This document shows, in pieces, positions 45,285-54,702 of a DNA stretch of 64,000 nucleotides. A model generated the notes under the pieces. It saw only the letters and a program-made list of their open reading frames with translations, did not search any database and was not told where the DNA came from. A program made the translations under genes and the position numbers. Within the stretch, counting starts at the first letter, position 1. Each line of letters begins with the position of its first letter. Source of the DNA: Planctomycetota bacterium (GTDB lineage Bacteria > Planctomycetota > Phycisphaerae > Phycisphaerales > UBA5793); contig JABFGK010000001.1 of the NCBI GenBank assembly GCA_013112555.1, positions 1,834,581-1,898,580 on the forward strand. Direction: 5' to 3'.

Positions 45285-45439
45285 CGTTTCTCACGCTTTC
45301 CGCTAGTATGCCTGCAAATCCTGTCCCGGTCGCCTCATTTTCAGCGACCAGATGCCAAACCCGGTCCCCTGCCGCTCCCCGATGCGTATCTCTTTCCCAG
45401 GCTGCCTGACCGCTGCAACCGCTGCCTGGCCGGAGCCTC

Positions 45440-46462
45440 TTATCCCAGCGCCTCGGTGGCAAGTGCTGCCAACGCTGCGATCATGCTTGGTGAATCGTTC
45501 AACATGGGGGTCCGCTCAATCTCAAGGCCCTCAAACTCGGTCAAGAGGGCAGGAACCTCTATGTCCAGGTCGTACAAGACCTCGACATGGTCAGCCACGA
45601 ACCCGATCGGTGCCAATACGATGCGCCGGTGTCCCTCCTGTGCCAGTTTCGGGACCACCTCTTCGACGGATGGCCCGAGCCACGGCATGGCCGTCTGCCC
45701 TGCACTCTGGAAGCAGAACGTCCACTGCTCCTGATCCAGACTCAGTTTCTCAGCAACGAGTTTCGCCGTCTTGAGCAACTGGTCCGGATATGGATCTCCT
45801 CGCTCCAAGATGAAACGTGGGAGACTATGTGCTGAGAATACTACAAATGCGCGCTCCGGGCCGCTTCCGGTTCCGATTCGTTTGAGCGCAACCGAAAGAT
45901 TGAGTGCCAGACCCGAAATGAAATCAGTCTGGGTATACCACTCGGGAACGAATCGCATCTCTATCGGACGTGAAGCCTGCTCAATCGCCTCGGCCAGTTT
46001 GGTCCGGTAGGCTCCGATACTCAGTTCGCTGTAGTGGGGTGCCATGCAGATGGCCGCCAACCGCTCAATGCCGGTTTCGCGGGCGATCTGGGTCACCACG
46101 TCCTTGATGTACGGTGTCCAGTGGCGCATCCCGACGTACACGGGCAGGCCGAGCTGCGCGCTCAGTTTCCTGGCACATGATTTCGTGATATCGGCCAGGG
46201 GTGAGCGACCGCCGATCCGGCGATACCGCTCCGTGATCTCGTCTACCAACTCCTGCGACGTTTCACGCCCACCCCGGATGTCGGTCAGATACGGGGGGAT
46301 GTCTTCCAGCCGATCGGGGGTTCCATAACTCAGCAGAATCACCCCGTGGCGAGCATCGGCCGGCCGGGGCTCGTCGGCGTGCTCAGTGGGAGAAACCGAA
46401 TGGCCATCATCATCGCTGGATGAGGATGGAAGGTCACCGTGGTTCATCGCGTCGTGCGTCAT
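45440..46462 (-). CDS. hemH: Ferrochelatase (proto- or coproporphyrin type)
   Basis: 340 residues, with about 40 low-complexity residues before the core start GVILLSYGTPDRLEDIPPYL. Conserved parts: GGRSPLADITKSCARKL, VYVGMRHWTPYIKDVV, APHYSELSIGAYR, VFSAHSLPRFILERGDPYPD (catalytic His) and PIGFVADHVEVLYDLDIE. No iron-sulfur Cys set at the end. Family knowledge: inserts Fe2+ into protoporphyrin IX or coproporphyrin III; the two types are not separable by eye. It begins the hem run. Confidence 0.94.
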   Translation of the reverse strand: MTHDAMNHGDLPSSSSDDDGHSVSPTEHADEPRPADARHGVILLSYGTPDRLEDIPPYLTDIRGGRETSQELVDEITERYRRIGGRSPLADITKSCARKLSAQLGLPVYVGMRHWTPYIKDVVTQIARETGIERLAAICMAPHYSELSIGAYRTKLAEAIEQASRPIEMRFVPEWYTQTDFISGLALNLSVALKRIGTGSGPERAFVVFSAHSLPRFILERGDPYPDQLLKTAKLVAEKLSLDQEQWTFCFQSAGQTAMPWLGPSVEEVVPKLAQEGHRRIVLAPIGFVADHVEVLYDLDIEVPALLTEFEGLEIERTPMLNDSPSMIAALAALATEALG

Positions 46463-46854
46463 CGTGTGTGTGGCTCCGCTGCCTACCAGCGCTGTCCGGG
46501 GGACCGAGTTCGGGCCGATCTGCTGCGTCCGTATGCAGTTCGACCGACCGATATCCGTCTGACCCTGGCGCTGACGATCCGCTGTCCAATGTCAGTGCAG
46601 TTGAATACAGAGCATACCCCGTGCCGGGATGAAACCCCCATAACGCACCTATACGCGGGTATATCGGGCCTGTGTTCTCAAGATTCGGAATCCAAGCGAT
46701 GCGCTCCTCCCGCCGCTGGCACTTGACACACTGCGCACTTGCTCGTCTGCGAGGCTCCCTGCCTACCCTTATCATCCAACCCGGCCGACCCCCCGGCCGG
46801 AGCGGACCGCAATGCACGATGAAACCGACAACTCACCGGAGCCCATAATCAGCC
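46463..46854. promoter_or_regulatory. Divergent intergenic region between hemH and a metallophosphoesterase gene
   Basis: 392 bp, not resembling a gene on either strand. It must hold the haem operon promoter (minus) and that of the phosphoesterase (plus). No confident -35/-10 or operator was recognised. An inverted pair TATACGCGGGTATA at 46649-46662 is noted. Confidence 0.35.
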
Positions 46855-48816
46855 ATGACCACGCCCCATCTATCGAGCAATCGCTTGTTGATCATTTCGA
46901 TTCTGATCGCCTTCGGGACTGCACTCACCGGCGGCCGCTGTCTCGGCCAGACTGACGATCGGATCACGCCCGGGACGGCCGGCCGCAACCTCCCCGCGCC
47001 CCCGGCTGCCGAATCATCGTTCACGCTGGCCATCCTGCCGGACCGCACCACCGGGCGCTCATGGGGGCTGCCCTATCTCCGCCAGGCTGTCACCGATCTC
47101 AATGTCATCGGGCCCGATGCCGTCACGACCGTCGGTGATCAGGTGCAGGGCTATACCCGATCCATGGAACACTGGCAGACGGAAGCCCAGGAGTTCCTCG
47201 GGATCGTCGGCAAACTCGAAGCGCCGTACTACCCGCTGCCCGGCAACCATGATGTCATCTCCGGCTTCCGCGATCCGAGCGATCACCAGTTTGAGTCTGC
47301 CTATCAATCGACCTTCGGCCCGCTGTACTACTCGGTGAATCTCGATCATGTGACGCTCATCGGCGTCTACACCGATGAAGCCCTCCAATCCCAGCCCCAA
47401 CTGTCCGACACCCAGATCCAGTGGATCGAGGACCAGATCACCAAAGGCACCGAACGCGGCAAGCCGCTCGTCCTGGTCATGCACAAGCCGGCCTGGCGTT
47501 ACCGCCGTGCGAAGTGGGATGTGATCCACGGCCGACTCTCTGATGCCGTGCGGGCCGGCGTCCCCGTGATTGTCATTGCCGGCCACTTCCACAGCATGCA
47601 GCGCGACCCCGATCGAGACGGCGTCCAGTATCACCTGCTCGGCACGTGCGGTGCCAACATCGACCAGCACCCGCTGGCCGGCCAACTCCATCACATCACA
47701 CTGCTGAAGGTCACCGAGAGTGGCAAGACTCGACTCTGGCACCACCCCATCGGCTGCACGCTCCCCGACGACTTCGTGCTGGAAGCCGATCAGAGCCGCG
47801 TCTTCCGGCTGCGCAATGAAGGCGATGACTTCGAGTTCGTCAACGTCCTGGATCAGCCGTATCACGCGCCGACGCGCGGCACGATCCAACTCAAGGTCAA
47901 CAACCCAATCGATCGACCGATTACGATCGAAACGAAACTCGCGCACGGCCGACCGAAGCCGATGCTCGTCGAAGGGTACGGGTTCTACTCCATGACCCCG
48001 ATCGACACCTTTAACCAGTACTGCATGGAGACCGAGACCCCATTCGAGATCGAGACCGATGTCGAAGCGATCACGCTCGCGCCGGGAGAAGCCGCCACAC
48101 TCGACATCGCACTGCGGTGCCCGGCCCAATCGGAAGTGCTGCCACCGCCGCAGTTGGACCTGACGATGTGGTTCAGCGACTCGTATGAGCGTCGGGTGCC
48201 CGTCGTGATTCACAAACGGGTGCCGCTGCGCACGCACTATGTGCTCGGTGCATCGCATCGACTTGAGATGTCTGCCAGCGCCTGGGAATTCAGCGTCTAT
48301 GACGAACTGGAGCGCGATCCCGATGTCGGGCTGTCGGCCATTGACGGCCGCATGAACATTGCGCTGGCGGTCTACGACGACATCCCGTGCTTTGAGGAAA
48401 CCGAGGATGTGCGCGACCGCATCCGGAACCCCGAATCGGATGCACTGCTCATCACCTTCGGTTCCCCCGAGGACGGCGACGATTCCGATTCCGATGCCAA
48501 CGACGGTGACGGGCTGACCTATCTCATTGAGCCGATGGGGCCGGCCGACGCTGCCTGGCAAGTCGTCTCCGGTGGGGCCAATGGCCGGGATCTCGAACTC
48601 CGTGATGCCTCGGAGGATGTCACCTGGACCTGTGTCCGGACCGACACCGGCTATGGCCTGGTCATCCAGGTCCCGTTGTACCTGCTGGGTCGCCCGGGGC
48701 AGACGCTGCCGTTCAACATCGAGATCGCCGACAACGATGACAAATACCACACCCAGTGGCGCTCATGGGCCCCGAAGGATTCCGGGAGTGAGATTGTGCT
48801 GCCGGCCAGTTTCTGA
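46855..48816 (+). CDS. Secreted calcineurin-like metallophosphoesterase
   Basis: 653 residues. Signal peptide LLIISILIAFGTALTGG, then RCLGQ. Metal-site motifs: TTVGDQVQG (GD), PGNHDVISG (GNHD), VMHKPAWRY (His) and AGHFHSMQ (GHxH). The first motif, normally DxH, reads LPDRTTG, so the first His is Arg. The C-terminal 350 residues have two beta-sandwich-like regions, perhaps carbohydrate- or cell-surface-binding. Family knowledge: hydrolyses phosphoesters outside the cytoplasm. A 563-codon open frame on the opposite strand is only a composition effect. Substrate unknown. Confidence 0.85.
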   Translation: MTTPHLSSNRLLIISILIAFGTALTGGRCLGQTDDRITPGTAGRNLPAPPAAESSFTLAILPDRTTGRSWGLPYLRQAVTDLNVIGPDAVTTVGDQVQGYTRSMEHWQTEAQEFLGIVGKLEAPYYPLPGNHDVISGFRDPSDHQFESAYQSTFGPLYYSVNLDHVTLIGVYTDEALQSQPQLSDTQIQWIEDQITKGTERGKPLVLVMHKPAWRYRRAKWDVIHGRLSDAVRAGVPVIVIAGHFHSMQRDPDRDGVQYHLLGTCGANIDQHPLAGQLHHITLLKVTESGKTRLWHHPIGCTLPDDFVLEADQSRVFRLRNEGDDFEFVNVLDQPYHAPTRGTIQLKVNNPIDRPITIETKLAHGRPKPMLVEGYGFYSMTPIDTFNQYCMETETPFEIETDVEAITLAPGEAATLDIALRCPAQSEVLPPPQLDLTMWFSDSYERRVPVVIHKRVPLRTHYVLGASHRLEMSASAWEFSVYDELERDPDVGLSAIDGRMNIALAVYDDIPCFEETEDVRDRIRNPESDALLITFGSPEDGDDSDSDANDGDGLTYLIEPMGPADAAWQVVSGGANGRDLELRDASEDVTWTCVRTDTGYGLVIQVPLYLLGRPGQTLPFNIEIADNDDKYHTQWRSWAPKDSGSEIVLPASF

Positions 48817-48996
48817 CCTGTCTCGCGGGTGTGGTCGACGGCTGATGGGCTCAAAACCGTGTCTGCCTGCCGAAAAACGGCCTGCCACGATGTCAACTGG
48901 CGCTCGGATCCAGCCGATAAGCATATCGAAGCGGGCTCTTCTCGCAGCCGGCCCGCTGTGAACCGATGTGTTGCCAGGCCGGAAAGAGCAGACACC

Positions 48997-49464
48997 ATGC
49001 ACCTGCAATCCTCGCATCTCTCGCTGGGACCGAATCGACGTCAATTCGTCCGTGTAGAGACCCCGCCGATGTACCACCCGGTCTCGATCCGCCTCATGGA
49101 TGAGGACGAGTTCCGACTCGAGGGCCATACGAACAATCTCTCGTTCAGCGGCATCCAGTTCGAACTGGACGAGGCCATCAAGCCGGGCACCGATGTAGCC
49201 GTCAAGATCCATCTGCCGGCCGGCTTCGACACCGGACCCGGCCGAGCGGTCTATGCCATCGGGACCGTCGTCTGGTGCGGTGATTATCATCTCAACGACC
49301 TGAGTGACACAGTTGACGCCGATGAAGATGATGTGTCTGATCTCAGCCCGGACGATCCCGGGCCTGCGCGGATGGCCATGACATTTTCGCTCTTCCCCCG
49401 AGCCGGCGACGCGGATCGGTTGCGACGTCTCATCGCCGGTGTGCGCGTCCGACGCGCCGCGTAA
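48997..49464 (+). CDS. PilZ-domain protein, putative c-di-GMP effector
   Basis: 155 residues from the ATG at 48997, which has GGAAAGAG nearby upstream. The PilZ signatures are RRQFVRV near residue 14 and NNLSFSGIQF (N-x-S-x-x-G). An acidic insert TVDADEDDVSDLSPDDPG interrupts the later strands. Family knowledge: PilZ domains bind cyclic di-GMP and regulate motility, secretion or envelope functions. It could read the signal made by the HD-GYP protein at 3354. Reported as single gene; no operon partner is apparent. Confidence 0.85.
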   Translation: MHLQSSHLSLGPNRRQFVRVETPPMYHPVSIRLMDEDEFRLEGHTNNLSFSGIQFELDEAIKPGTDVAVKIHLPAGFDTGPGRAVYAIGTVVWCGDYHLNDLSDTVDADEDDVSDLSPDDPGPARMAMTFSLFPRAGDADRLRRLIAGVRVRRAA

Positions 49465-50021
49465 GACACACACACATTTCACAAAGCCGCGACCGGTGGT
49501 CGCGGTCACCGGATCGACGAACCGTGCGTGTGAGCCCCCGGCTCTGCCGGGGGGGGGGATGATGATGATGCGCAAGCATCATGCCATGCCTCCTCCCTCG
49601 TCATTCCCGCGTGCGCGGGAATCCATCCTCTCTCCACTCCCTCGCCCGTCAGGGCGCACGAACGTAGCCGGCGGCTTCAGCCGCCGGAACAGGCACGCGC
49701 CACGAGCGCACGCCGCCCGGAGGGCGGATGAGACGTAACAAAGGATCTGTACCTACAACGGGGCACATGCAATGTGCCCCTACGGCCATCATCCCGGCAC
49801 GGGCCGGATTCCTCACCGCGAAGCGGTGAACGTGTCTAGCCGGGGGTGAAGCGAGTCGCAGACGAGCGCCACCCCCAGGAAGGGAGCGCATCAAAACCTC
49901 TCCTCACCCCGAAGGGGTGGTCGTGGCACGCAATCGAGGCGTACGCTCTGAAAACCCGCTTACTCACGTGCGCGGCTCGTCGGAAGGAGAGGGCACGACG
50001 CATCGTGCCCCTACCTAACAC
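49465..50021. repeat. Intergenic island of at least eight different short perfect hairpins
   Basis: 557 bp without a gene. Perfect inverted repeats occur at 49603-49622 (ATTCCCGCG arms, 2-base loop), 49643-49656, 49668-49687 (CCGGCGGCT arms), 49713-49727, 49760-49780 (GGGGCACAT arms), 49813-49829, 49905-49919 and 49991-50010 (GGGCACGA arms). A run of nine G and four GAT units sits near 49551-49570. The arms with CGTCATTCC...GGAATCCA edges at 49599-49625 recur at 56144-56170. These resemble REP/dRS3-type intergenic palindromes known in many bacteria; no transposase is present. Confidence 0.75.
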
Positions 50022-51395
50022 TCACTCAAACGTCTGAACCACCAGATTGCTGATCTCGCACGAACTCGGGATGACGGCTTGGAACAGCAGCGTCTTGCCG
50101 GAGACATTTCTCGGGATGTTGCCCTTGAGTGTTGCCCGTCCGTTCGCGTCGGCGATCGCGCTGCCGGCGACCGTCGGATTCTCCAACTGCAGCGCGTTGA
50201 CCGTGACGTCACAACCCGGGATCAGTGTCCCGCCGCCCTGACCACTCCAGCAGAAATACACCTTCGTGCCGGGCTGCAGGCCGCTGGCTCGGATGCCATT
50301 GACCTGGCCGGCCACTCCGGGATGTGCATTGGTCAACTGGATCGACGGAGTCACAGGTGTCGCCACATAGGCTCGCTGCAGATCTGCATGCATTCCGTAG
50401 CCGACAATCATGCCGAAGTCATTGATGTCAAGTGCATACGCCAGTTCCCACCGCGACTGAGGGGCGATCAGGTCCTCCAATGTTCTCATGCCGGTCTGTT
50501 CAGTCCATATAAAGGCGTATGGATCACCTGACTGCCAGTGAATGTAGTAACCGCTCACTTCACTAAAGTCGTTGACAGCCTCTGCATAACTATCCTGTGC
50601 CAAGCCCCAATCATGTATTTGTGTTGGAACCCCGTCTCTCCAGATGACAGCATTTGCATACTCAACGAATCCGGCCACCTCGCCTAGATTGTTGATGCCG
50701 TGGGCTTGTCCAAATAGATCGGGCGTCAGATCGACAAGTGTGCCATCAGCCGTCCACATCACCGCGTGCTGCGAGCCGCTGTCCGGCCAGGCAAAGCCGA
50801 CGGCCTCGCCGAGGTTGTTGATGTCCCACGCCTCGCCTCCGCGATCTTCTGCGTTGGGGAAGATCTCCAAGGCCGTCATCACACCATCCTGCCAGATGAA
50901 CGGCCAGCGTATGTTCTCGCCTAGGATGGGGTATGCCTTTCCGACAACCTGTCCACTGTCATTGATGCCAAATGCGTGGCTGTTGTCGCCACCCAACGTA
51001 CCGAGCGAGATGATCTCACCGTCTTTCCATAGTGTTGCCATCTCGATCGGGTTGTACGCACCCGAGCCGCCCGCAATCCAACCGAAGTTGTTGATCTCTT
51101 GGCCTTTGCTACCAGGATGCGGGTCGAGCACGCCCATGTCGGTAAGTGTGCCATTGCTCCAAGTGAAGGCGTGGAGCCATTGCCCGGTGCTGTCACCTCC
51201 TGTGACTACACCGAAGTCGTTAATGCCGCGTCCTTCGCCGATCAGGCCGCCCAGCGTGTCGATCTCGATGACGGCGTAGTCATAGGGCCCCTGCCAGGCA
51301 AGGGCGTGCCTCGTCGGCACAAGCGTTGTACTTGTGATTGCAAGCAAGTACAAAATGATCCCAGTGCATCGTTTCTGCATAACAGGCCGAATCAT
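50022..51395 (-). CDS. HAF-repeat exported protein with shared C-terminal module
   Basis: 457 residues. Signal peptide region IILYLLAITSTTLVPTRHAL, then AW. Residues about 40-350 are a chain of HAF repeats of about 40-50 residues, for example DTLGGLIGEGRGINDFGVV, HAFTWSNGTLTDMGVL and SLGTLGGDNSHAFGINDSGQ. Family knowledge: HAF repeats form a beta-propeller-like surface protein, function mostly unknown. Residues about 351-457 (TNAHPGVAGQVNGIRASGLQ through SNLVVQTFE) form the C-terminal module that also ends the M28 peptidase and both subtilases. GAGGAAACGC precedes the ATG. Confidence 0.85.
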   Translation of the reverse strand: MIRPVMQKRCTGIILYLLAITSTTLVPTRHALAWQGPYDYAVIEIDTLGGLIGEGRGINDFGVVTGGDSTGQWLHAFTWSNGTLTDMGVLDPHPGSKGQEINNFGWIAGGSGAYNPIEMATLWKDGEIISLGTLGGDNSHAFGINDSGQVVGKAYPILGENIRWPFIWQDGVMTALEIFPNAEDRGGEAWDINNLGEAVGFAWPDSGSQHAVMWTADGTLVDLTPDLFGQAHGINNLGEVAGFVEYANAVIWRDGVPTQIHDWGLAQDSYAEAVNDFSEVSGYYIHWQSGDPYAFIWTEQTGMRTLEDLIAPQSRWELAYALDINDFGMIVGYGMHADLQRAYVATPVTPSIQLTNAHPGVAGQVNGIRASGLQPGTKVYFCWSGQGGGTLIPGCDVTVNALQLENPTVAGSAIADANGRATLKGNIPRNVSGKTLLFQAVIPSSCEISNLVVQTFE

Positions 51396-51941
51396 GCGTT
51401 TCCTCAGATTCTGAAGATCGATACAGGTCAGGTTATCGGCAGTAGGAATTAATTCCTACTGCCTGATAAGACTCGTGGGGGCTACAACCGCTTGCCCCCG
51501 GTGGGATGCGCTGCGAAGCCGTCGCGTATCCCACCCTACAGATTCGGGGCACATGCCCTTTGACATTGCTCAGGGTCTTCGAGATCGTGCCCCGCAGAAA
51601 AACCTACCACAATGTGGCCGCCGTGTCCAGACACGATCTCGATGGTTCGAGCGATTCCTTGCGGATCGGGAACTCGCCATCCACGGGGTTCCCACCTCAC
51701 GCTCCACCCCCCCTTCCCCGGCAACTTCTCCATCTTTCCACAGAATAACCACTGGTAAAAGTACCAGTCTCTGGTATCGTGTTCGGAGACTGCCCGGCCG
51801 AATCATCGCTATCGGTCCGTCAACGGACCTGATTGCCGGCCGCGCGCACTCAGCACTGCATAAACTCCGTTGACACAACAATATCTGACTGACCACACCG
51901 CAACTCGAAGATGAAAAAGGAAAGAAGAGGAGGGTAACGCG
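51396..51941. repeat. Divergent intergenic region with a perfect 26-bp palindrome
   Basis: 546 bp between the HAF gene and a subtilase gene. A perfect 26-bp palindrome with half-site GGCAGTAGGAATT spans 51438-51463, about 45 bp upstream of the HAF start; TTATC/GATAA flanks extend it. A second inverted pair GTGGGATGCG (51501-51510) and CGTATCCCAC (51535-51544) has one mismatch. Both could be operators, attenuators or mobile palindromes. No coding frame looks real here. Confidence 0.55.
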
Positions 51942-54608
51942 ATGCGCGACAAGACCCCCAAGTGGGTTCGAAACCTGTGCCTGTCAGCCTCGGTGGCAGC
52001 CATCGGCCTGTCGGCCTCAGCATGGGCTGGGGCAGGCAGGAGCACCTTTGTCCTGGCTCCCGACATCAATGACAAACTGATGCCCGACCTGGTGGAAGCC
52101 ATCACCACGGCACCGCAAGGGCAACTGATCCCCATCTCGATCGTGATGGCTGACCAGGCCCCACGTGGCCAGATCCAGGCGTGGGCATCCATCAGAGACA
52201 AGCAACTGCGCCGGGAAGCGGTCTCCGGGATCCTCAAGGAAGTCGCTGCCCGCTCACAGGGCAACCTGTTGGCCTATCTCGAGCAGCAGCAGATGGCCGG
52301 GAACGTCGGCGACTACATCCGCCCGTTGTGGATTCACAATGTGATCGGTGCCAATGTCACGGCCGACGTCGCCTTCGACATTGCGAGCCGTGACGATGTT
52401 GCCTACGTCAACTACGACCAGCCCATCGGTCCCGAGGTCTTCCCGGTCGAGCCGGCACAGGACCCCCAAGGCCCGATCGGGGCCATCGAGTGCGGCGTGG
52501 ACCTCATGGATGCCGACCGAGTCTGGAACGAACTGGGCATCACCGGGGCCGGCGTGGTCGTCGATGTCATCGATACCGGCGTCTGCATCACCCACCCTGA
52601 TCTTGCCAACCAGATCTGGGTCAATCCCGGCGAAACCCCGGGCAACGGTATCGATGACGACGGCAACGGCTTCATCGACGACATTAACGGCTGGAACTTC
52701 GAGAGTAATAACAACAATGTCGGCGACTCTGCAGGGCACGGCACCCACGTGTCCGGTACCGTGGCCGGCGACGGGACCAACGGCGAGCAGACCGGCATGG
52801 CCCCCGATGCGAATATCATGATGTCCAAGTTCTGGAACAGTTTCTCCGGCGAGCAAACGGTTTGGGACGGCATGCAGTACGGCGTCGACAACGGCGCTCA
52901 TGTGATCACCGCCAGCCTCGGCTGGCCTCGGTCGATGAGCCCCGATTTGTATACCTGGCGAACAATCTGCGAAAACTCGATCGCGGCCGGGGTCGTCGTC
53001 ATTTACGCTGCCGGCAACGAAGGCTGCGGCAACCCGCCGTACAACGTTCGTACCCCCGGCGATGTCCCGGATGTCCTCACCGTCGGGGCCGTCGATTGCA
53101 ATGACAATCAGGCATCCTTCACAAGTTGCGGCCCGATCACCTGGCAGGACGTCGATCCCTGGTATGACTGGGCGTACCCTCCCGGGAAGATTAAGCCGAC
53201 CATTGCTGCGCCCGGTGTGAACACCTTGTCTACCTCGTACAACTGCTCCGGCTATACGAACATGAGCGGCACCTCGATGGCTACCCCACACGTGGCCGGG
53301 GCCGTTGCCCTCATGCTCGAAGCGAATCCCGACCTCGACCACTTTGGCGTCAAGGACATCCTCGAAGCAACGGCGGTCGATCTCGGTGATCCGGGCAAGG
53401 ACAATGTATTCGGCTCCGGGCGCGTCAACGCATACGAGGCCGTCCTCGAAGCCCTCGCATCAGCCACCATCCAGTTCAACTTCCCGAACGGGCTGGCTGA
53501 CGTCCTCGATCCCGATGGCGGGACTTCCATCCGCGTCGAGGTGCTGGCCGGCGCTGTTGACCCACAACCCGGCACCGGCATGCTCTATTACCGGATTGCC
53601 CCCGATGGCAGTTGGGTGTCGACGGCCATGAGCGAAGTGACACCGAATGTCTATGACGCCGTTTTCCCAGCCTTTGACTGTCTTTCCAGCGTCGATTACT
53701 ACTTCAGTGCTGAGACCGTCGACGGTGACGTTGTCTATGACCCACGGAAGGCACCGGACGACTTCTACTCGGCCTCGGTCGCACAGGGCAGTGAACTCGT
53801 CTTTGCCGAGGACTTCGAAGATGGCAGCGGGTGGGGCGTGTCCTACTCCAATATGAGTGCCGGACGCTGGGTCCGCGGGATCCCCGTCGCCAATGGCGGT
53901 ACCGGTGCTCCTGAAGCCGACTTCGACGGCTCCGGGCAGTGCTATGTGACCGGCAACACGCGTTCCGAAGACGTGGACGGTGGGCCCGGTCGCCTGACCT
54001 CGCCGACCTTCAGCCTGGGCAACAGCGATGGCATCGTCTCGTATGCGTACTGGATGTACACGAGTCGAGGCACGCCGGACACACTCGATGTCGAGGTGTC
54101 AAACGACGGCGGATCAAACTGGGCACGCGTCACACAACACGGCAACATCGGCAAGTGGGCCGAGGCCGCGTTCCGCGTCTCTGACTTCATCCCCCCATCC
54201 GATTCGATGAAGGTACGCTTCCTCATATCAGACAATCCGGATGACTCGACGACCGAAGCGGCCATCGATGCTTTCGGCGTGACCGAGGTCTATTGCGATC
54301 GCCTCACGCTCACGGCCGACCCGCTCGTTCACGGGCAAACGTCGACGCTGACGGCTGCCAACTGCACCGGCGGCACGACGGTGTACTTCGTGTACAGCCG
54401 CCAGGGATACGGCACGCGCTATATCTCCGGTCTGGATGTTACGTTGAATCTCGACTCGCCGAAACTTGCCGGCTCAGCCGATGCCGATCGGTCCGGCTTT
54501 GCCTCGATCGACGTCAAGGTGCCCAACGGGGCCACCGGGATCAACGTCTGGCTCCAGGCAGCCGAGTATCAGCGGAAGTCAACCATCGTGGTCGACACCG
54601 TGCAATAG
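51942..54608 (+). CDS. Secreted subtilisin-like serine protease (S8) with jelly-roll and shared C-terminal module
   Basis: 888 residues. Signal ends in ASAWAGAG. A prodomain lies at about 40-175. Catalytic triad: VVVDVIDTGVCITHPDL (Asp), GHGTHVSGTVAG (His) and MSGTSMATPHVAGAVALM (Ser), with oxyanion Asn in YAAGNEGCG. After the protease domain come a beta-sandwich region (about 520-615), a MAM/jelly-roll-like domain (AEDFEDGSGWGVSYSNMSAG) and at about 784-888 the C-terminal module shared with three other proteins, here ending VWLQAAEYQRKSTIVVDTVQ. Family knowledge: extracellular endopeptidase. A strong terminator follows at 54663. Confidence 0.93.
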   Translation: MRDKTPKWVRNLCLSASVAAIGLSASAWAGAGRSTFVLAPDINDKLMPDLVEAITTAPQGQLIPISIVMADQAPRGQIQAWASIRDKQLRREAVSGILKEVAARSQGNLLAYLEQQQMAGNVGDYIRPLWIHNVIGANVTADVAFDIASRDDVAYVNYDQPIGPEVFPVEPAQDPQGPIGAIECGVDLMDADRVWNELGITGAGVVVDVIDTGVCITHPDLANQIWVNPGETPGNGIDDDGNGFIDDINGWNFESNNNNVGDSAGHGTHVSGTVAGDGTNGEQTGMAPDANIMMSKFWNSFSGEQTVWDGMQYGVDNGAHVITASLGWPRSMSPDLYTWRTICENSIAAGVVVIYAAGNEGCGNPPYNVRTPGDVPDVLTVGAVDCNDNQASFTSCGPITWQDVDPWYDWAYPPGKIKPTIAAPGVNTLSTSYNCSGYTNMSGTSMATPHVAGAVALMLEANPDLDHFGVKDILEATAVDLGDPGKDNVFGSGRVNAYEAVLEALASATIQFNFPNGLADVLDPDGGTSIRVEVLAGAVDPQPGTGMLYYRIAPDGSWVSTAMSEVTPNVYDAVFPAFDCLSSVDYYFSAETVDGDVVYDPRKAPDDFYSASVAQGSELVFAEDFEDGSGWGVSYSNMSAGRWVRGIPVANGGTGAPEADFDGSGQCYVTGNTRSEDVDGGPGRLTSPTFSLGNSDGIVSYAYWMYTSRGTPDTLDVEVSNDGGSNWARVTQHGNIGKWAEAAFRVSDFIPPSDSMKVRFLISDNPDDSTTEAAIDAFGVTEVYCDRLTLTADPLVHGQTSTLTAANCTGGTTVYFVYSRQGYGTRYISGLDVTLNLDSPKLAGSADADRSGFASIDVKVPNGATGINVWLQAAEYQRKSTIVVDTVQ

Positions 54609-54662
54609 CCACGCGGCACATATGACATATGTGCTGACAGCGTAACTTGTTACGTACACATA

Positions 54663-54698
54663 CAGCCCACATTCGGCCATCCGGATGTGGGCTGTTTT
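54663..54698 (+). terminator. Rho-independent terminator of the subtilase gene
   Basis: CAGCCCACAT at 54663-54672 pairs exactly with ATGTGGGCTG at 54685-54694 around a 12-base loop that itself has CGG/CCG, followed by TTTT. It lies 55 bp after the stop codon. Confidence 0.85.
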
Positions 54699-54702
54699 AC
54701 CT

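Noticed and set aside
44559-45734. 391-codon open frame antisense to the radical SAM and hemH genes
   Set aside because: It covers parts of two genes with intact motifs on the other strand, with no ribosome site and no recognisable protein.
47059-48750. 563-codon open frame antisense to the metallophosphoesterase gene
   Set aside because: It exactly mirrors a gene with clear motifs and signal peptide. High GC at third positions removes stops from the complementary frame; its translation has no domain.
49551-49570. Run of nine G followed by GAT units as possible phase-variation tract
   Set aside because: It lies in a gap beyond the PilZ stop and is not near a promoter or start codon where slippage would have effect.
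52254-53342. 362-codon antisense frame over the first subtilase
   Set aside because: Same reason: it complements the catalytic domain frame and lacks its own support.
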